Source: CALVGQ01 sp964370435 (lineage in GTDB: Bacteria > Bacillota_I > Bacilli_A > Erysipelotrichales > Erysipelotrichaceae). From it: a stretch of 45,432 nt of DNA. The notes below the pieces were generated by a model. The model did not search any database and was not told the origin of the DNA. It was given only the letters and a program-made list of their open reading frames with translations. The position numbers were made by a program, and so were the translations under genes. Shown one piece after another: positions 16,284-25,234 of the stretch (positions are counted from its first letter, which is position 1; every line of letters starts with the position of its first letter). The stretch covers positions 1-45,432 of the forward strand of contig CAYJJG010000013.1 of assembly GCA_964370435.1 (NCBI GenBank), in the 5' to 3' direction.

Positions 16284-18419
16284 TTATTTCTTATTAAAAA
16301 ACTTCATAAATCGCTTTGATAATTTCTCTTTTTTAGGCTCTATCAAATCCCTTGAATTCTTCTTTTTAACTGCTTGATTAATAGCAATATCCATAAGTAC
16401 TTGTTGACTATCGATACACTCCTCTTCTACAAGCATTTTTTGATAACTTCCATTACTCTTCATTTTTCGTGCTTTAATGTTATCTTGTAGCATTACCCTA
16501 ATTAATTCATTAATTTTGTGCTTTACATCTTCATTATAAATAGGACAACCTACTTCTACCCTTTTGCTTAAATTTCTTGTCATGATATCAGCAGAGGAAA
16601 TAAACATTTTACACTGTTCTTCCTTACCAAATCTAAAGATACGTGAATGCTCCAAAAAACGTCCCACAATACTTCTAATTTCTATATTTTCAGTTTTATT
16701 TTTAATATCAGGAAGAATACAGCAAATACCACGAACTATCATCACTACCTGTACCCCTGCACAAGATGCCTCCATTAATTTATTAATCATATTATAATCA
16801 GTAACTGAATTACATTTAATTAATATCCGCCCTTCTTCTTTTAAAGCTATTTGCTCATCAATCAGCATAAAAATTTCTGATTTCATGGCATTGGGAGCTA
16901 CCCATAAATGATTATAATTACCATCTAAATTAGCAATACTCATATTCTTAAAAAATTCATTGGCGTCTTTACCTATGTTTTGATTATAAGTCATTAATGA
17001 CAAATCAGTGTAAAGTTCTGCCGTCTTCTCATTATAATTGCCTGTAGCAATCTGTGTAATATATTTTATTTCATTGAATTCTTTTCTTGTAATAAGACAT
17101 ATCTTAGAATGCACCTTCATTTGTTCAAAACCATAAATTACAGTACAACCTGCTTCTTCTAATTTCTCTGACCAATCAATATTATGCTGTTCATCAAAAC
17201 GTGCTCTAAGCTCAATCAGAACACTTACATCTTTTCCATTTTCGGCAGCAGTACATAAATAATCCACTAATTTAGTTTTATTAGCTAAACGATATATCGT
17301 TATCTTTATAGCAACAACACTTTTATCATACGATGCCTCTTTAATTAACTTTAAAAAAGGATCAATACTCTCATAAGGATAAGAAAGTAAAATATCTTTC
17401 TTCTTAACTAAATTAGTCATGTTAGTATCATGATTAATTTCGGCTGGCATTTGTGGTTTAAATTCTTTAAAACACAGGACTTTTCTTTTTTCTTTTTGTA
17501 CTTTATTAAATAAAGTAAATCCAAAAGACATATCCATAGGAACCTGTGTATAAAATACTTGATGTTTTTGTAAATTTAAATTAGCACAAAGATACTTTTG
17601 AAAATCTACACTCACTTTTTGTGAACACTCTAGTCGTACTGGACGAAGTATTCTTCTTTTTTTTAGTAATTTTTTCATCTTTAATCTAAAATCAATATCC
17701 ATATCAAAACTATCATCTTCATCAGCTAAATTAATATCACCATTACGTGTCGTTCGAATAATTACTCGTTCGCTAATTTCATGCTTGCGATATATTTTCT
17801 CTAATAGTGCCAATATAATTTTCTCAGCAGTAATAAAACGCACTCCCTTACCTGGAAAATAAATAATTTTATTTATAGATGAAGGTACTGGAACTAAGCC
17901 GAAAGTTACTTTATCTTTAATTTTAAGTTTTGCAGCCACATACATTGCATTATTAGCTAAATGAGGAAAAGGGTGAAGAGCATCAATCACTTGTGGTGAT
18001 AAGACTGGCAAAATTATATCTTTAAATTCTTGTTTTACAAATAGTTTTTCAACCTCTTCTAATTCTTCATAATTTAATTCCACAATACCTTCAGATTTTA
18101 ATTTTTTCTTAACTAATTTATATACTTCATTTCTTTTTAAATACAAAGACTCCACAGCTTGATAAATATGCGATAATTGCTCTGATGCTGTTAAACCTGT
18201 TTTATTATCTACTCCTAAAGGATCAATGTCATGTATGTCCATTAAACTACCTACGCGTATCATAAAAAACTCATCTAAATTACTAGAAAAGATAGAAATA
18301 AATTTCAACCTTTCTAACAAAGGTACCTGTTTATCTAAAGCTTCTTCTAGCACACGATCATTAAATCTTAGCCACGATAATTCACGATTTTGCATAAACA
18401 CTTCATTATTCACTGCCAT
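16284..18419 (-). CDS. ppk1: Polyphosphate kinase 1
   Basis: Makes polyphosphate from ATP, reversibly. 711 residues, the usual length. The N-terminal domain begins NRELSWLRFNDRVLEEA; the two catalytic His are H437 (MKVHSKI, the phosphorylated one by family) and H591 (FLEHSRIF); ATGNYNEKTAELYTD is also typical. It starts after GGAGGA, has a promoter at 18454-18481, and is first in a run with the radical SAM and XRE genes. A polyphosphate:AMP phosphotransferase is encoded at 43469-44941. A phosphate-box-like element lies further upstream (18669-18705). Confidence 0.96.
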   Translation of the reverse strand: MAVNNEVFMQNRELSWLRFNDRVLEEALDKQVPLLERLKFISIFSSNLDEFFMIRVGSLMDIHDIDPLGVDNKTGLTASEQLSHIYQAVESLYLKRNEVYKLVKKKLKSEGIVELNYEELEEVEKLFVKQEFKDIILPVLSPQVIDALHPFPHLANNAMYVAAKLKIKDKVTFGLVPVPSSINKIIYFPGKGVRFITAEKIILALLEKIYRKHEISERVIIRTTRNGDINLADEDDSFDMDIDFRLKMKKLLKKRRILRPVRLECSQKVSVDFQKYLCANLNLQKHQVFYTQVPMDMSFGFTLFNKVQKEKRKVLCFKEFKPQMPAEINHDTNMTNLVKKKDILLSYPYESIDPFLKLIKEASYDKSVVAIKITIYRLANKTKLVDYLCTAAENGKDVSVLIELRARFDEQHNIDWSEKLEEAGCTVIYGFEQMKVHSKICLITRKEFNEIKYITQIATGNYNEKTAELYTDLSLMTYNQNIGKDANEFFKNMSIANLDGNYNHLWVAPNAMKSEIFMLIDEQIALKEEGRILIKCNSVTDYNMINKLMEASCAGVQVVMIVRGICCILPDIKNKTENIEIRSIVGRFLEHSRIFRFGKEEQCKMFISSADIMTRNLSKRVEVGCPIYNEDVKHKINELIRVMLQDNIKARKMKSNGSYQKMLVEEECIDSQQVLMDIAINQAVKKKNSRDLIEPKKEKLSKRFMKFFNKK

Positions 18420-18453
18420 AACATTCCTCCATTAAAGTTTGTTATCCCATTTT

Positions 18454-18481
18454 ATTTTATCATACCAAGAGCTTCTGACAA
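18454..18481 (-). promoter_or_regulatory. ppk1 promoter
   Basis: Minus strand TTGTCA (18481-18476), 16-base spacer, TAAAAT (18459-18454), about 35 bases before the start codon. Confidence 0.65.
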
Positions 18482-18551
18482 GTACCAATGTACAGGTAAC
18501 GAATAGTATTGAACTAAATATAATACAAAATATTACCTAGGCAATTTAAAC

Positions 18552-18576
18552 ATAAAAAAACCTGATTTAACAGGTT
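18552..18576 (-). terminator. Intrinsic terminator between the amino acid importer operon and ppk1
   Basis: Minus strand AACCTG (18576-18571), loop TTAAAT, CAGGTT (18564-18559), then a run of T. It lies 143 bases past the stop of the importer ATPase gene. It ends both that transcript and the small RNA proposed at 18553-18645. Confidence 0.85.
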
Positions 18577-18645
18577 CTTTTATATTTGAATTTATCAAAT
18601 GTAACGGGGGAAAGAAATTTATTTAATCACAATTGTTATATGATT
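18553..18645 (-). ncRNA. Candidate small RNA with C-rich motif, under phosphate-type boxes
   Basis: From a start near 18645 to the terminator this is about 90 nt with no open frame longer than a few codons. A weak 5' hairpin (AATCA with TGATT) can form. Next comes an unpaired stretch with TTTC then CCCCC (18610-18606), then a perfect 6-bp hairpin ATTTGA-TAAAT-TCAAAT (18600-18584), then the terminator hairpin. C-rich single-stranded segments that bind Shine-Dalgarno sequences are a known feature of Gram-positive small RNAs. It could instead be a leader controlling readthrough into ppk1. The call is inference from layout. Confidence 0.5.
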
Positions 18646-18651
18646 GTCTAA

Positions 18652-18705
18652 ATTATAATCTTTCGTTGTGTGAAACAAATGTAAGAACTGTGAAAGATTT
18701 GTGAA
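18652..18705 (-). promoter_or_regulatory. PhoP-box-like direct repeats with a -10 box
   Basis: On the minus strand, TTCACA (18705-18700), TTCACA (18694-18689), TTACAT (18684-18679) and TTCACA (18674-18669) recur every 10-11 bases. They end 11 bases before TATAAT (18657-18652). No -35 box is present. This is the layout of Bacillus PhoP-activated promoters (TTNACA repeats one helical turn apart, ending near -24). Confidence 0.6.
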
Positions 18706-18718
18706 TTTCTTTCTTTGA

Positions 18719-19456
18719 TTATAACACTTTGCTTAAAAATTCTATTGTTCTTGGATTTTTAGCATTTTCAAATAACGCTATTGGTGAGCCTTGTTCTTGG
18801 ATGATACCTTCATCCATAAACAAGACACGGTCACTTACCATTTTCGCAAAACCCATTTCATGCGTAACAATAACACAGGTCATGCCTTCTTCAGTTAATT
18901 TTTTAATAACCTCAAGTACATCTTTAACCATTTCAGGATCAAGAGCAGAAGTAGGCTCATCAAACAGCATTACTTCAGGTTCCATCGCTAGTGCTCTTAC
19001 AATAGCTAAACGCTGTTTTTGACCCCCTGAAAGTTTTCTAGGATATTCGTTTGCTTTATCTTTAAGACCAACCATCTCTAATAATTCAAGAGCTTTATTT
19101 TTAGCTACTTCTTTATTGATCTTTTTTTCTAAAGTTGGTGTAATCGTTATGTTTTCAAGCACTGTTAAATGTGGAAACACATTAAAGTGTTGAAACACCA
19201 TTCCAATTTTTTGGCGATGTTTATCTAAAGCCACTTTTTTATCTGTGATATCGACACCTTCAAATATAACTTCTCCTGATGTAGGAACTTCCAGTAAATT
19301 CAAACAACGAAGGAACGTCGATTTACCACTACCTGAAGGGCCAATAATACTAACCACTTCACCGCGGTGAATAGATTCATCTATTCCTTTTAATACTTCT
19401 AAGGAACCAAAATTTTTCTTTAATGCCTTAACTTGAATTAGTACCTCATTAGTCAC
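18719..19456 (-). CDS. Polar amino acid ABC transporter ATP-binding protein
   Basis: 245 residues, full length for the GlnQ/ArtP family. Walker A GPSGSGKST (near 36), signature LSGGQKQRLAI, Walker B VMLFDEPTSALDPE, switch His in VTHEMGFA. It overlaps the permease gene by 8 bases and is the last gene of a T-box controlled operon. The likely substrate is arginine, judged from the T-box specifier and not from this protein. Confidence 0.93.
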   Translation of the reverse strand: MTNEVLIQVKALKKNFGSLEVLKGIDESIHRGEVVSIIGPSGSGKSTFLRCLNLLEVPTSGEVIFEGVDITDKKVALDKHRQKIGMVFQHFNVFPHLTVLENITITPTLEKKINKEVAKNKALELLEMVGLKDKANEYPRKLSGGQKQRLAIVRALAMEPEVMLFDEPTSALDPEMVKDVLEVIKKLTEEGMTCVIVTHEMGFAKMVSDRVLFMDEGIIQEQGSPIALFENAKNPRTIEFLSKVL

Positions 19457-20120
19457 TTACACTCAACCTCTTTTCTAAGAACCCTAATAATGCTGTTAGT
19501 ACAACTACAACAATTAAGTAAATAGCTGCAATAATAAATAAAGGTTCAATCGTTATATATCGCCCTGCGAATATATTTCTTGTATACATTAAATCTGACA
19601 CAGCAAGAGTTGAAGCTAAGGAAGTTTCTTTAATCATAGTGATATATTCATTTCCAAGTGCCGGAAGAATATTTTTAATAGCTTGTGGAAATACGATTTT
19701 CATTAAGGTATGCATTTTTGTCATCCCTAATGATCTTGCAGCCTCTGTTTGACCCTTATCAACAGCATTAATACCGCTTCTAAAGATTTCAGCTACATAG
19801 GCACCACTATTAAGCACTAATGCCACAAGCACTGCGTGCTCTTTTGAAATATCTTTCAAAACTGGTATTGCCTCTGGTAGGAAGTAATATGCAATATATA
19901 ACTGCACTAACAAAGGTGTAGCACGAAACACTGTAGTATATATTTTTAATATGAAGGCAATAATTTTGCTTTGTGATAACTGTAATATTGCGATTATACC
20001 ACCTAGTACACTACCAATTAATACCGCAATAGCTGCTAAACTTAATGTAGTTAAAGTACCATTTAAAAATATTTGCCAGTTTTCAATAAAAAGCTCAATA
20101 CAGCTTTGAATTAACTCCAT
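19449..20120 (-). CDS. Polar amino acid ABC transporter permease
   Basis: 223 residues, usual family length, with about five membrane segments. The start ELFIENWQIFLNGTLTTLSLA is typical of the His/Glu/Gln/Arg permease family, and the coupling region is EAARSLGMTKMHTLMKIVFPQA. It starts one base after the binding-protein gene and overlaps the ATPase gene. A single permease gene suggests a homodimer. Confidence 0.92.
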   Translation of the reverse strand: MELIQSCIELFIENWQIFLNGTLTTLSLAAIAVLIGSVLGGIIAILQLSQSKIIAFILKIYTTVFRATPLLVQLYIAYYFLPEAIPVLKDISKEHAVLVALVLNSGAYVAEIFRSGINAVDKGQTEAARSLGMTKMHTLMKIVFPQAIKNILPALGNEYITMIKETSLASTLAVSDLMYTRNIFAGRYITIEPLFIIAAIYLIVVVVLTALLGFLEKRLSVSD

Positions 20121-20121
20121 G

Positions 20122-20994
20122 TTATTCTCCTTCTAAATCTAACCCCATTGCAGCTGCCACATCAAATGCTTGTTGTTCGAAATCTGCAAACATACCGTTT
20201 TCATTAATTTCAACTATAATTTCATTAATTGCTTCGATTAATTCAACTTCTCCTTTTGGAGCAGCAATAACATTACCTACTGGGATAATTTCATCTAGTT
20301 CAAATTTAACATCAAGAACTGAAAATTTACCATCGCTTGAATTAGCATGTCCCTCAGCAACAACACAAGCCAATGCTACAGCATCAATTTTATCACCATC
20401 TAAAGACATAATTGCATTTGTAATATCAATAACTGGTTCACGTGTTGCATCACTAAGTTGTGTATTCACATAGAATTCTTGTACCGAATTTTCTTGTGCT
20501 CCTACAGTTTTCCCTGCAAAATCAGCTAAACTAGTGTATTGATCAGCATTTTCACTTTTTACTAAGAATCCTTGACAAGAAGACTCAGAGTCTGCATCTG
20601 CATTATATCCTGTAGATAATTCCATTTGTTCAGCACGATCAGGAGTCCAGTTATAACCCGAAATAGCTACATCCACTTTGTTAGTTTGAACAGCTGTCAT
20701 TGTTTCTAAGAATGTATAAGGAACCCATTCAACTTCAACACCTAATTGCTCAGCAATATATTCCATCATAAATACTTCTGAACCTACGATATTTTGTTCA
20801 GCATCATAAAATTCAAATGGTGCATAATCTGGTGAAGTAGCAACCACAATTTTTCCTTCAGCCAAAATTTCCTCTAATAAATTTGTAGCTACTGTTGTTT
20901 CATCAGTTGCGCCTGGAGTAGTTGTTGGTTCTGTTGTAGTGCTGCATCCTACAAGAAGTAGGCTAGCCAGTAATAATACTAATAATTTTTTCAT
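20122..20994 (-). CDS. Polar amino acid ABC transporter substrate-binding lipoprotein
   Basis: About 290 residues from the ATG at 20994, which is preferred over an upstream in-frame ATG because GAGG lies ahead of it and the signal peptide then starts MKKLLVLLLA. Lipobox LLVGC (Cys17), a Thr-rich linker, then the SBP_bac_3 fold (ILAEGKIVVATSPDYAPFEF, then DVAISGYNWTPDRAEQM). It is first in the importer operon and is preceded by a T-box leader. Confidence 0.92.
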   Translation of the reverse strand: MKKLLVLLLASLLLVGCSTTTEPTTTPGATDETTVATNLLEEILAEGKIVVATSPDYAPFEFYDAEQNIVGSEVFMMEYIAEQLGVEVEWVPYTFLETMTAVQTNKVDVAISGYNWTPDRAEQMELSTGYNADADSESSCQGFLVKSENADQYTSLADFAGKTVGAQENSVQEFYVNTQLSDATREPVIDITNAIMSLDGDKIDAVALACVVAEGHANSSDGKFSVLDVKFELDEIIPVGNVIAAPKGEVELIEAINEIIVEINENGMFADFEQQAFDVAAAMGLDLEGE

Positions 20995-21033
20995 TTTCTT
21001 ATCCTCTTTCTTTTTTATTTTCATTAGAGATAT

Positions 21034-21272
21034 AAAAAAAACGCCATCTCTAATATTCTAGAGACGACGGTTAACATCGCGGTACCACCCTAGTTGCCAA
21101 TAAATTGACCACCTCTTCCATAACGTTGGATTAGACGTATAGACCTACTCAATTCAGTCTATCTTCTCACAAGTGCGTTTCACTTTTAACATTGCCATAG
21201 GGCTTCCACTCTGCCCCTACTCGCTATCGGTCATTTCCAGTTACTCTCTTGATCATTGAATTTATAATACCA
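21034..21272 (-). promoter_or_regulatory. T-box riboswitch, probable arginine specifier
   Basis: Minus-strand leader. The canonical T-box AGGGTGGTACCGCG is at 21091-21078; its UGGU pairs with a tRNA end whose discriminator base is A, which argues against histidine. A stem III hairpin lies at 21162-21139. The Stem I kink-turn signature GTGAG is preceded by CGC-ACTTGT, placing the specifier CGC (Arg) at 21177-21175. The terminator is a 10-bp stem (21069-21060 with 21051-21042) and a T-run to 21034. It controls the amino acid importer by sensing uncharged tRNA. T-box identity is firm; the specifier is moderately supported. Confidence 0.93.
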
Positions 21273-21301
21273 AATATAAGTTAATCGTATTGTTTTGTCA
21301 A
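21273..21301 (-). promoter_or_regulatory. Promoter of the T-box operon
   Basis: Minus strand TTGACA (21301-21296), 17-base spacer, TATATT (21278-21273), placing the start just before Stem I. Confidence 0.85.
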
Positions 21302-21352
21302 CTATTTTTTTAAAATTTTATTATATTTCAATCTTAAATACTGTATTTTATT

Positions 21353-21383
21353 AAAAAAAATAGCAAACTGTTACATTTGCTAT
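21353..21383 (-). terminator. Intrinsic terminator of the M18 aminopeptidase gene
   Basis: Minus strand ATAGCAAA (21383-21376), 8-base loop, TTTGCTAT (21367-21360), then seven T. It lies 12 bases past the stop codon. Confidence 0.9.
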
Positions 21384-21394
21384 CGATTTTAACC

Positions 21395-22771
21395 CTATTT
21401 AATATTTTTCAAGAATGCTACATAGCCACGGTATGTTTCATAAACATCTGCTTTAGATACAACTTCCCAAGGAGCATGCATATTTTGTACAGCAATACCT
21501 GCATCTATAACTTCCATATTTAAATTAGCTAAAATATAAGCGATTGTACCTCCGCCTCCTAAATCAATTTTACCTAATTCAGCAGTTTGAAACTGTACAT
21601 CATTATCATCCATAATAGCACGAAGTTCAGCAATAAATTCAGGATTAGCATCATTACATCCACCTTTACAACGGCTTCCAGTATACTTATTAAAACAAAT
21701 ACCATTACCTAAAAATGCCGTGTTTTTCATTTCATTAACTGAAGGATAATTAGGATCAAACCCTGCACTTACATCACTTGATAACATTTTACTATTAGTA
21801 AAAGTACGACGAAGTTTTAAATCATTATATTCTTCAGCACAGTTAATTAACTCTGCTACTGTATTTTCAAAGAAACGACTATGCATACCACTAGCACCTT
21901 GTGAACCTACTTCTTCTTTATCAACTAAGATACAACAAGTAGTACGTTTTGGTTTATCTACTGCAAGAGTAGCCAAAAGCGAAGTATAAGCACAAACACG
22001 ATCATCATGTCCATAACCTATAACCATACTACGATCTAGACCATAGTCACGTGCTTTTCCTGCTGGAACAATTTCAAGTTCAGATGAAATAAAATCATCC
22101 TCTTCAATATTATATTTTTCTTTTAAGAGCGCTAAAATAGCTGATTTCACTTTATCTTTTTCAGCACTTTTATCTGGAATACTCCCTACAAGAACATTTA
22201 AATCTTCCCCTTCAACAACTGTTGAACCAGGTTTTTTAAGTTGTTCCTGAGACAAATGAATCAACAAATCACTTATTCCTACTACAGGATCACTATCTTC
22301 TTCACCAACACAAACATTCACTTTTGTACCATCTTTTTTACAAACTACGCCATGTAATGCCATAGGTGTTGCAACCCACTGATATTTTTTAACACCACCA
22401 TAGTAATGTGTATCCATTAAAACTAATCCATGATCTTCATAAAGTGGTTTTTGTTTAATATCCAAACGAGGAGAATCAATATGTGCACCCAAAATATTCA
22501 TTCCCTTAGTAATGGACTCTTCACCAACTACAAATAATACAATTGCTTTATCCATATTAGTAGCATAAATTTTATCATTTGCCTTTACCTTTTTATTACC
22601 ATTTAAATATTCTTCTAATGATACAAAACCAGCAGCTTCAGCAATTTTTACACTTTCTTTAACACACTCACGCTCTGTTTTACAAACAGAAATATAATTT
22701 TTATAACCTTCATTAAATTCAAAACAAGCATTCATATCTTGTTCATTATATTTTTCCCAAACTGTTTTCAT
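21395..22771 (-). CDS. M18-family aminopeptidase (aspartyl/aminopeptidase I type)
   Basis: Zinc aminopeptidase of 458 residues from ATG at 22771. An in-frame ATG 12 bases upstream is rejected because GGAGGA, the ribosome binding site, lies between the two. Metal and catalytic motifs: GAHIDSPRLD (first His), YGHDDRVCA (bridging Asp), DKEEVGSQGA (general base Glu and ligand Glu), SSDVSAGFDP, GGGGTIAYI, and NMHAPWEVVS (last His). All are intact. It is a single-gene unit between the T-box operon and the YD-repeat remnant, and probably trims peptides in the cytosol. Confidence 0.93.
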   Translation of the reverse strand: MKTVWEKYNEQDMNACFEFNEGYKNYISVCKTERECVKESVKIAEAAGFVSLEEYLNGNKKVKANDKIYATNMDKAIVLFVVGEESITKGMNILGAHIDSPRLDIKQKPLYEDHGLVLMDTHYYGGVKKYQWVATPMALHGVVCKKDGTKVNVCVGEEDSDPVVGISDLLIHLSQEQLKKPGSTVVEGEDLNVLVGSIPDKSAEKDKVKSAILALLKEKYNIEEDDFISSELEIVPAGKARDYGLDRSMVIGYGHDDRVCAYTSLLATLAVDKPKRTTCCILVDKEEVGSQGASGMHSRFFENTVAELINCAEEYNDLKLRRTFTNSKMLSSDVSAGFDPNYPSVNEMKNTAFLGNGICFNKYTGSRCKGGCNDANPEFIAELRAIMDDNDVQFQTAELGKIDLGGGGTIAYILANLNMEVIDAGIAVQNMHAPWEVVSKADVYETYRGYVAFLKNIK

Positions 22772-22869
22772 AAGTTCCTCCATTCAGTATTATTATACTT
22801 ACTTTTTATAAAAGTCATAGCTTTTTATCTCACATTCTCACTTTTCTTCCTTTATCATAAACAAATTAA

Positions 22870-23559
22870 CTATTTTATTCTTATTAAATATATAAATGTA
22901 TTTTTTAAATACAAAACTCTTATATTACTTCTTAAATAACCTTTGGTAAGGCAACCATTTTTTAACTCACTAAGTAAATTACTGTTCCCATCATACTTAT
23001 TCTCTGCCGTAATAATAGCGTTTTCTTTCTCTACAATAAGCTTTCCTAATAGATCATATTCACGCGTTGTGACAAAGGTATCTTGTATCGTTTCTTTAAT
23101 TAAATTGCCGTTACTATCATACACATATTCACTCACAACACCCACATTATCTTGTGTTACTACTTGTCCTAAGTGATTGTATGTTATTTTAGTAATATGC
23201 CCTAAAGCATTTTCTTTTTGAATTATTTGTGTGAGGGTATTGTAAGTATTAATAACCTCTATTACACCATTGACTGTGGTTGAAACTAATAAACCATTTT
23301 CATAATTATTTTCTGTTACTCTTTCATAATCTACTGTTTTAATAACATTTCCTGCTACATCATAGGTTATGTTTTCAACGCTTTGATTTGGATAAGTTAT
23401 TTCGATGATTCGATTATAAGCATCATACCCATAAAAGGTTTCTTTACCTAATGGATTTACCTCCTTTATTTTTTGCATGTTTTCATTATATTCATAGCTT
23501 ACAACGTTTAAATTACCATCCGTTTTTTTACTTAAGTATATAAAGTTCGATTTTACGTA
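22870..23559 (-). pseudogene. Remnant of an RHS/YD-repeat surface protein
   Basis: The open frame runs from a TAG at 23562-23560 to a stop at 22870. It holds several YD repeats (FYGYDAYNRIIEITYPN, ITYDVAGNVIKTVDY, YVYDSNGNLIKETIQD, REYDLLGKLIVEKEN, NKYDGNSNLLSEL). The longest ORF with a start is 202 residues from 23478, and AAGGAGG falls inside the coding part, not before a start. Known YD-repeat proteins are far longer and exported; there is no signal peptide, no core-closing motif and no toxin tip. After the last repeat the frame runs into about 30 unrelated residues. It is best read as a broken fragment. Confidence 0.75.
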
Positions 23560-23616
23560 CTAAAAAGTTACTACTCATGATTATGCTTAGTAAATTTATA
23601 GTGTTATTTTCACAAT

Positions 23617-23648
23617 AAAAAAAGACAGATAACTTTATGCTATCCATC
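23617..23648 (-). terminator. Intrinsic terminator of the patatin gene
   Basis: Minus strand 9-bp stem with three G-U pairs (23648-23640 with 23632-23624), 7-base loop, then a T-run. Confidence 0.7.
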
Positions 23649-23670
23649 TAATAAATAGCTTATATTATTT

Positions 23671-24522
23671 CTATTTAATAAACTTTAAAATCTCTTCTTT
23701 TCTATTTTCCATATCTTGATACCCTAGTTCATACAATTTTTTTAGATTTTCAGGATCACCACTAAAACGTTTAACTGGTATGTTTAAGCTTGGTCTAATT
23801 AAAATACAACGCCCATTTTCAATTTCTTCATCTATTTTATTCATTTGAAAATTATAACTTTCATGGCGATTTATATAGTTATTGACCATTTCAGGATATT
23901 TAGGATAGTTAAATTTCATAAACCATCTCATAAACCCACCAGCTGCTTTTCTTACATATCCTTCAGGCTTTGTAACAATAACAATATTACGATTACAACC
24001 TTGCTCAATCGCACGATCAATTGGAATCATAATAGATATTCCACCATCTAACATTCTCATATTATTATAATCTACGATTTTACCAGCTATTGGCAGTGTA
24101 CATGCTGCTTTAAGCATTCGTAAATCATCATCTAAATGAGCTGCATTATAGAAAATAGTTTTACATTTTTCCATGTCATAAATACCAAATTCCAATGGAC
24201 TGTTATTTTCTCTCAAAGAAGAAGTATCATATTTTAATTCTTTAAGTAGTAGTTGATCAAACATATAATTGTATCCAACATATCTACCTTCATGTAAAAT
24301 CGGATATAGTCCGATATTTTTCTTATCTGCTGTATGAATCACTGTAGTATCATGAAGTAATTTTTTATCCTTCAAAAAATAATTACAGATATTTAAAGCT
24401 CCAGCAGATATTCCTACACCATAATCTACTTCAATATTTTGATCTACCATCCAAGCTAAACAACCTGCGGTATAAGCACCTCTCATGCCGCCACCTTCTA
24501 AAACTAATCCTACTTTTTTCAT
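23671..24522 (-). CDS. Patatin-like phospholipase
   Basis: 283 residues. It has the oxyanion motif GGGMRGAYTAG at residues 10-20, the nucleophile elbow GISAGALN (GxSxG), and the catalytic Asp in MLDGGIS. It resembles the bacterial YjjU/RssA-type patatins. The start ATG at 24522 is preferred to the GTG at 24531 because AGGTGAT lies in the right place for it. No signal peptide, so it acts in the cytosol or at the inner face of the membrane. The substrate is unknown. Confidence 0.88.
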   Translation of the reverse strand: MKKVGLVLEGGGMRGAYTAGCLAWMVDQNIEVDYGVGISAGALNICNYFLKDKKLLHDTTVIHTADKKNIGLYPILHEGRYVGYNYMFDQLLLKELKYDTSSLRENNSPLEFGIYDMEKCKTIFYNAAHLDDDLRMLKAACTLPIAGKIVDYNNMRMLDGGISIMIPIDRAIEQGCNRNIVIVTKPEGYVRKAAGGFMRWFMKFNYPKYPEMVNNYINRHESYNFQMNKIDEEIENGRCILIRPSLNIPVKRFSGDPENLKKLYELGYQDMENRKEEILKFIK

Positions 24523-24575
24523 TTTTATCACCTAATAAATAGTAATACATTATTTTATTTTTTTCAATTTAATTG

Positions 24576-25232
24576 TTAATATAAATTATAATAATTACTA
24601 ATATCCTCTAAAAATGCGTTCCAATCTTCTTCCTCAAGCAAACCTGCTGGACATAATTTGCCTGAAAAATGTTGATGTTTTCTAACGTCATCTACATCTA
24701 AATTATAGGCATGAAGTAAAGTAGCCACAAGCTTTGCAGTGTTATCTAAAGTTTGAGTATAACTACTTCCTTCATTAACACACATTTCAATACCCACACC
24801 ATTTAAATTTCCACCATTCTTTGTTAATTGATCACCTGCATGCCATGCCACTTCATGATCGGGTATATGATGATAAATAGTATTTTCATCTACGGTGTAG
24901 TGCCATGAATTCACTTCTTCTGCACTCAACAAATAATCCGCATGATTTTTAGCATCAGCACTAGGTGATATATTATCTGTTTCATGGATTACTATATATT
25001 TTATTTCACGTATAATCATTGGTCTATTTTTTGAAAAATCAGAAACTATCGCTTGATTAACTGGGATATCAAATGCCATTGCTATATTAGCATCCTCTAT
25101 ACTATATCCACGATAAAAATAGCGATATAATCCAAAGGCTATTAAGCTAACGCTTATTAGTACTGCTAATAACAGTAGTGTTTGTTTAACACTTTTCTTT
25201 AGTCGATATCGCTTTCTTTTTTTATTTGCCAT
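24576..25232 (-). CDS. Membrane-anchored N-acetylmuramoyl-L-alanine amidase (amidase_2)
   Basis: 218 residues: a basic N-terminus, one membrane segment (about 17-37), then an amidase_2/PGRP domain. The zinc ligands are visible as His in IVIHETDN, His in KHQHFSG and Cys in GKLCP, with WHYTVD and VAWHAGD as family motifs. It should cut peptidoglycan stem peptides outside the cell while anchored to the membrane. It starts 2 bases after the upstream gene's stop and lacks a clear ribosome binding site of its own, so coupling is likely. Confidence 0.9.
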   Translation of the reverse strand: MANKKRKRYRLKKSVKQTLLLLAVLISVSLIAFGLYRYFYRGYSIEDANIAMAFDIPVNQAIVSDFSKNRPMIIREIKYIVIHETDNISPSADAKNHADYLLSAEEVNSWHYTVDENTIYHHIPDHEVAWHAGDQLTKNGGNLNGVGIEMCVNEGSSYTQTLDNTAKLVATLLHAYNLDVDDVRKHQHFSGKLCPAGLLEEEDWNAFLEDISNYYNLY

Positions 25233-25234
25233 GA

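Noticed and set aside
21025..21300. Histidine specifier CAC in the T-box
   Set aside because: CAC overlaps the CGC reading frame but would leave too few bases before the GAG of the kink-turn, and the UGGU bulge does not fit tRNA-His, whose discriminator is C.
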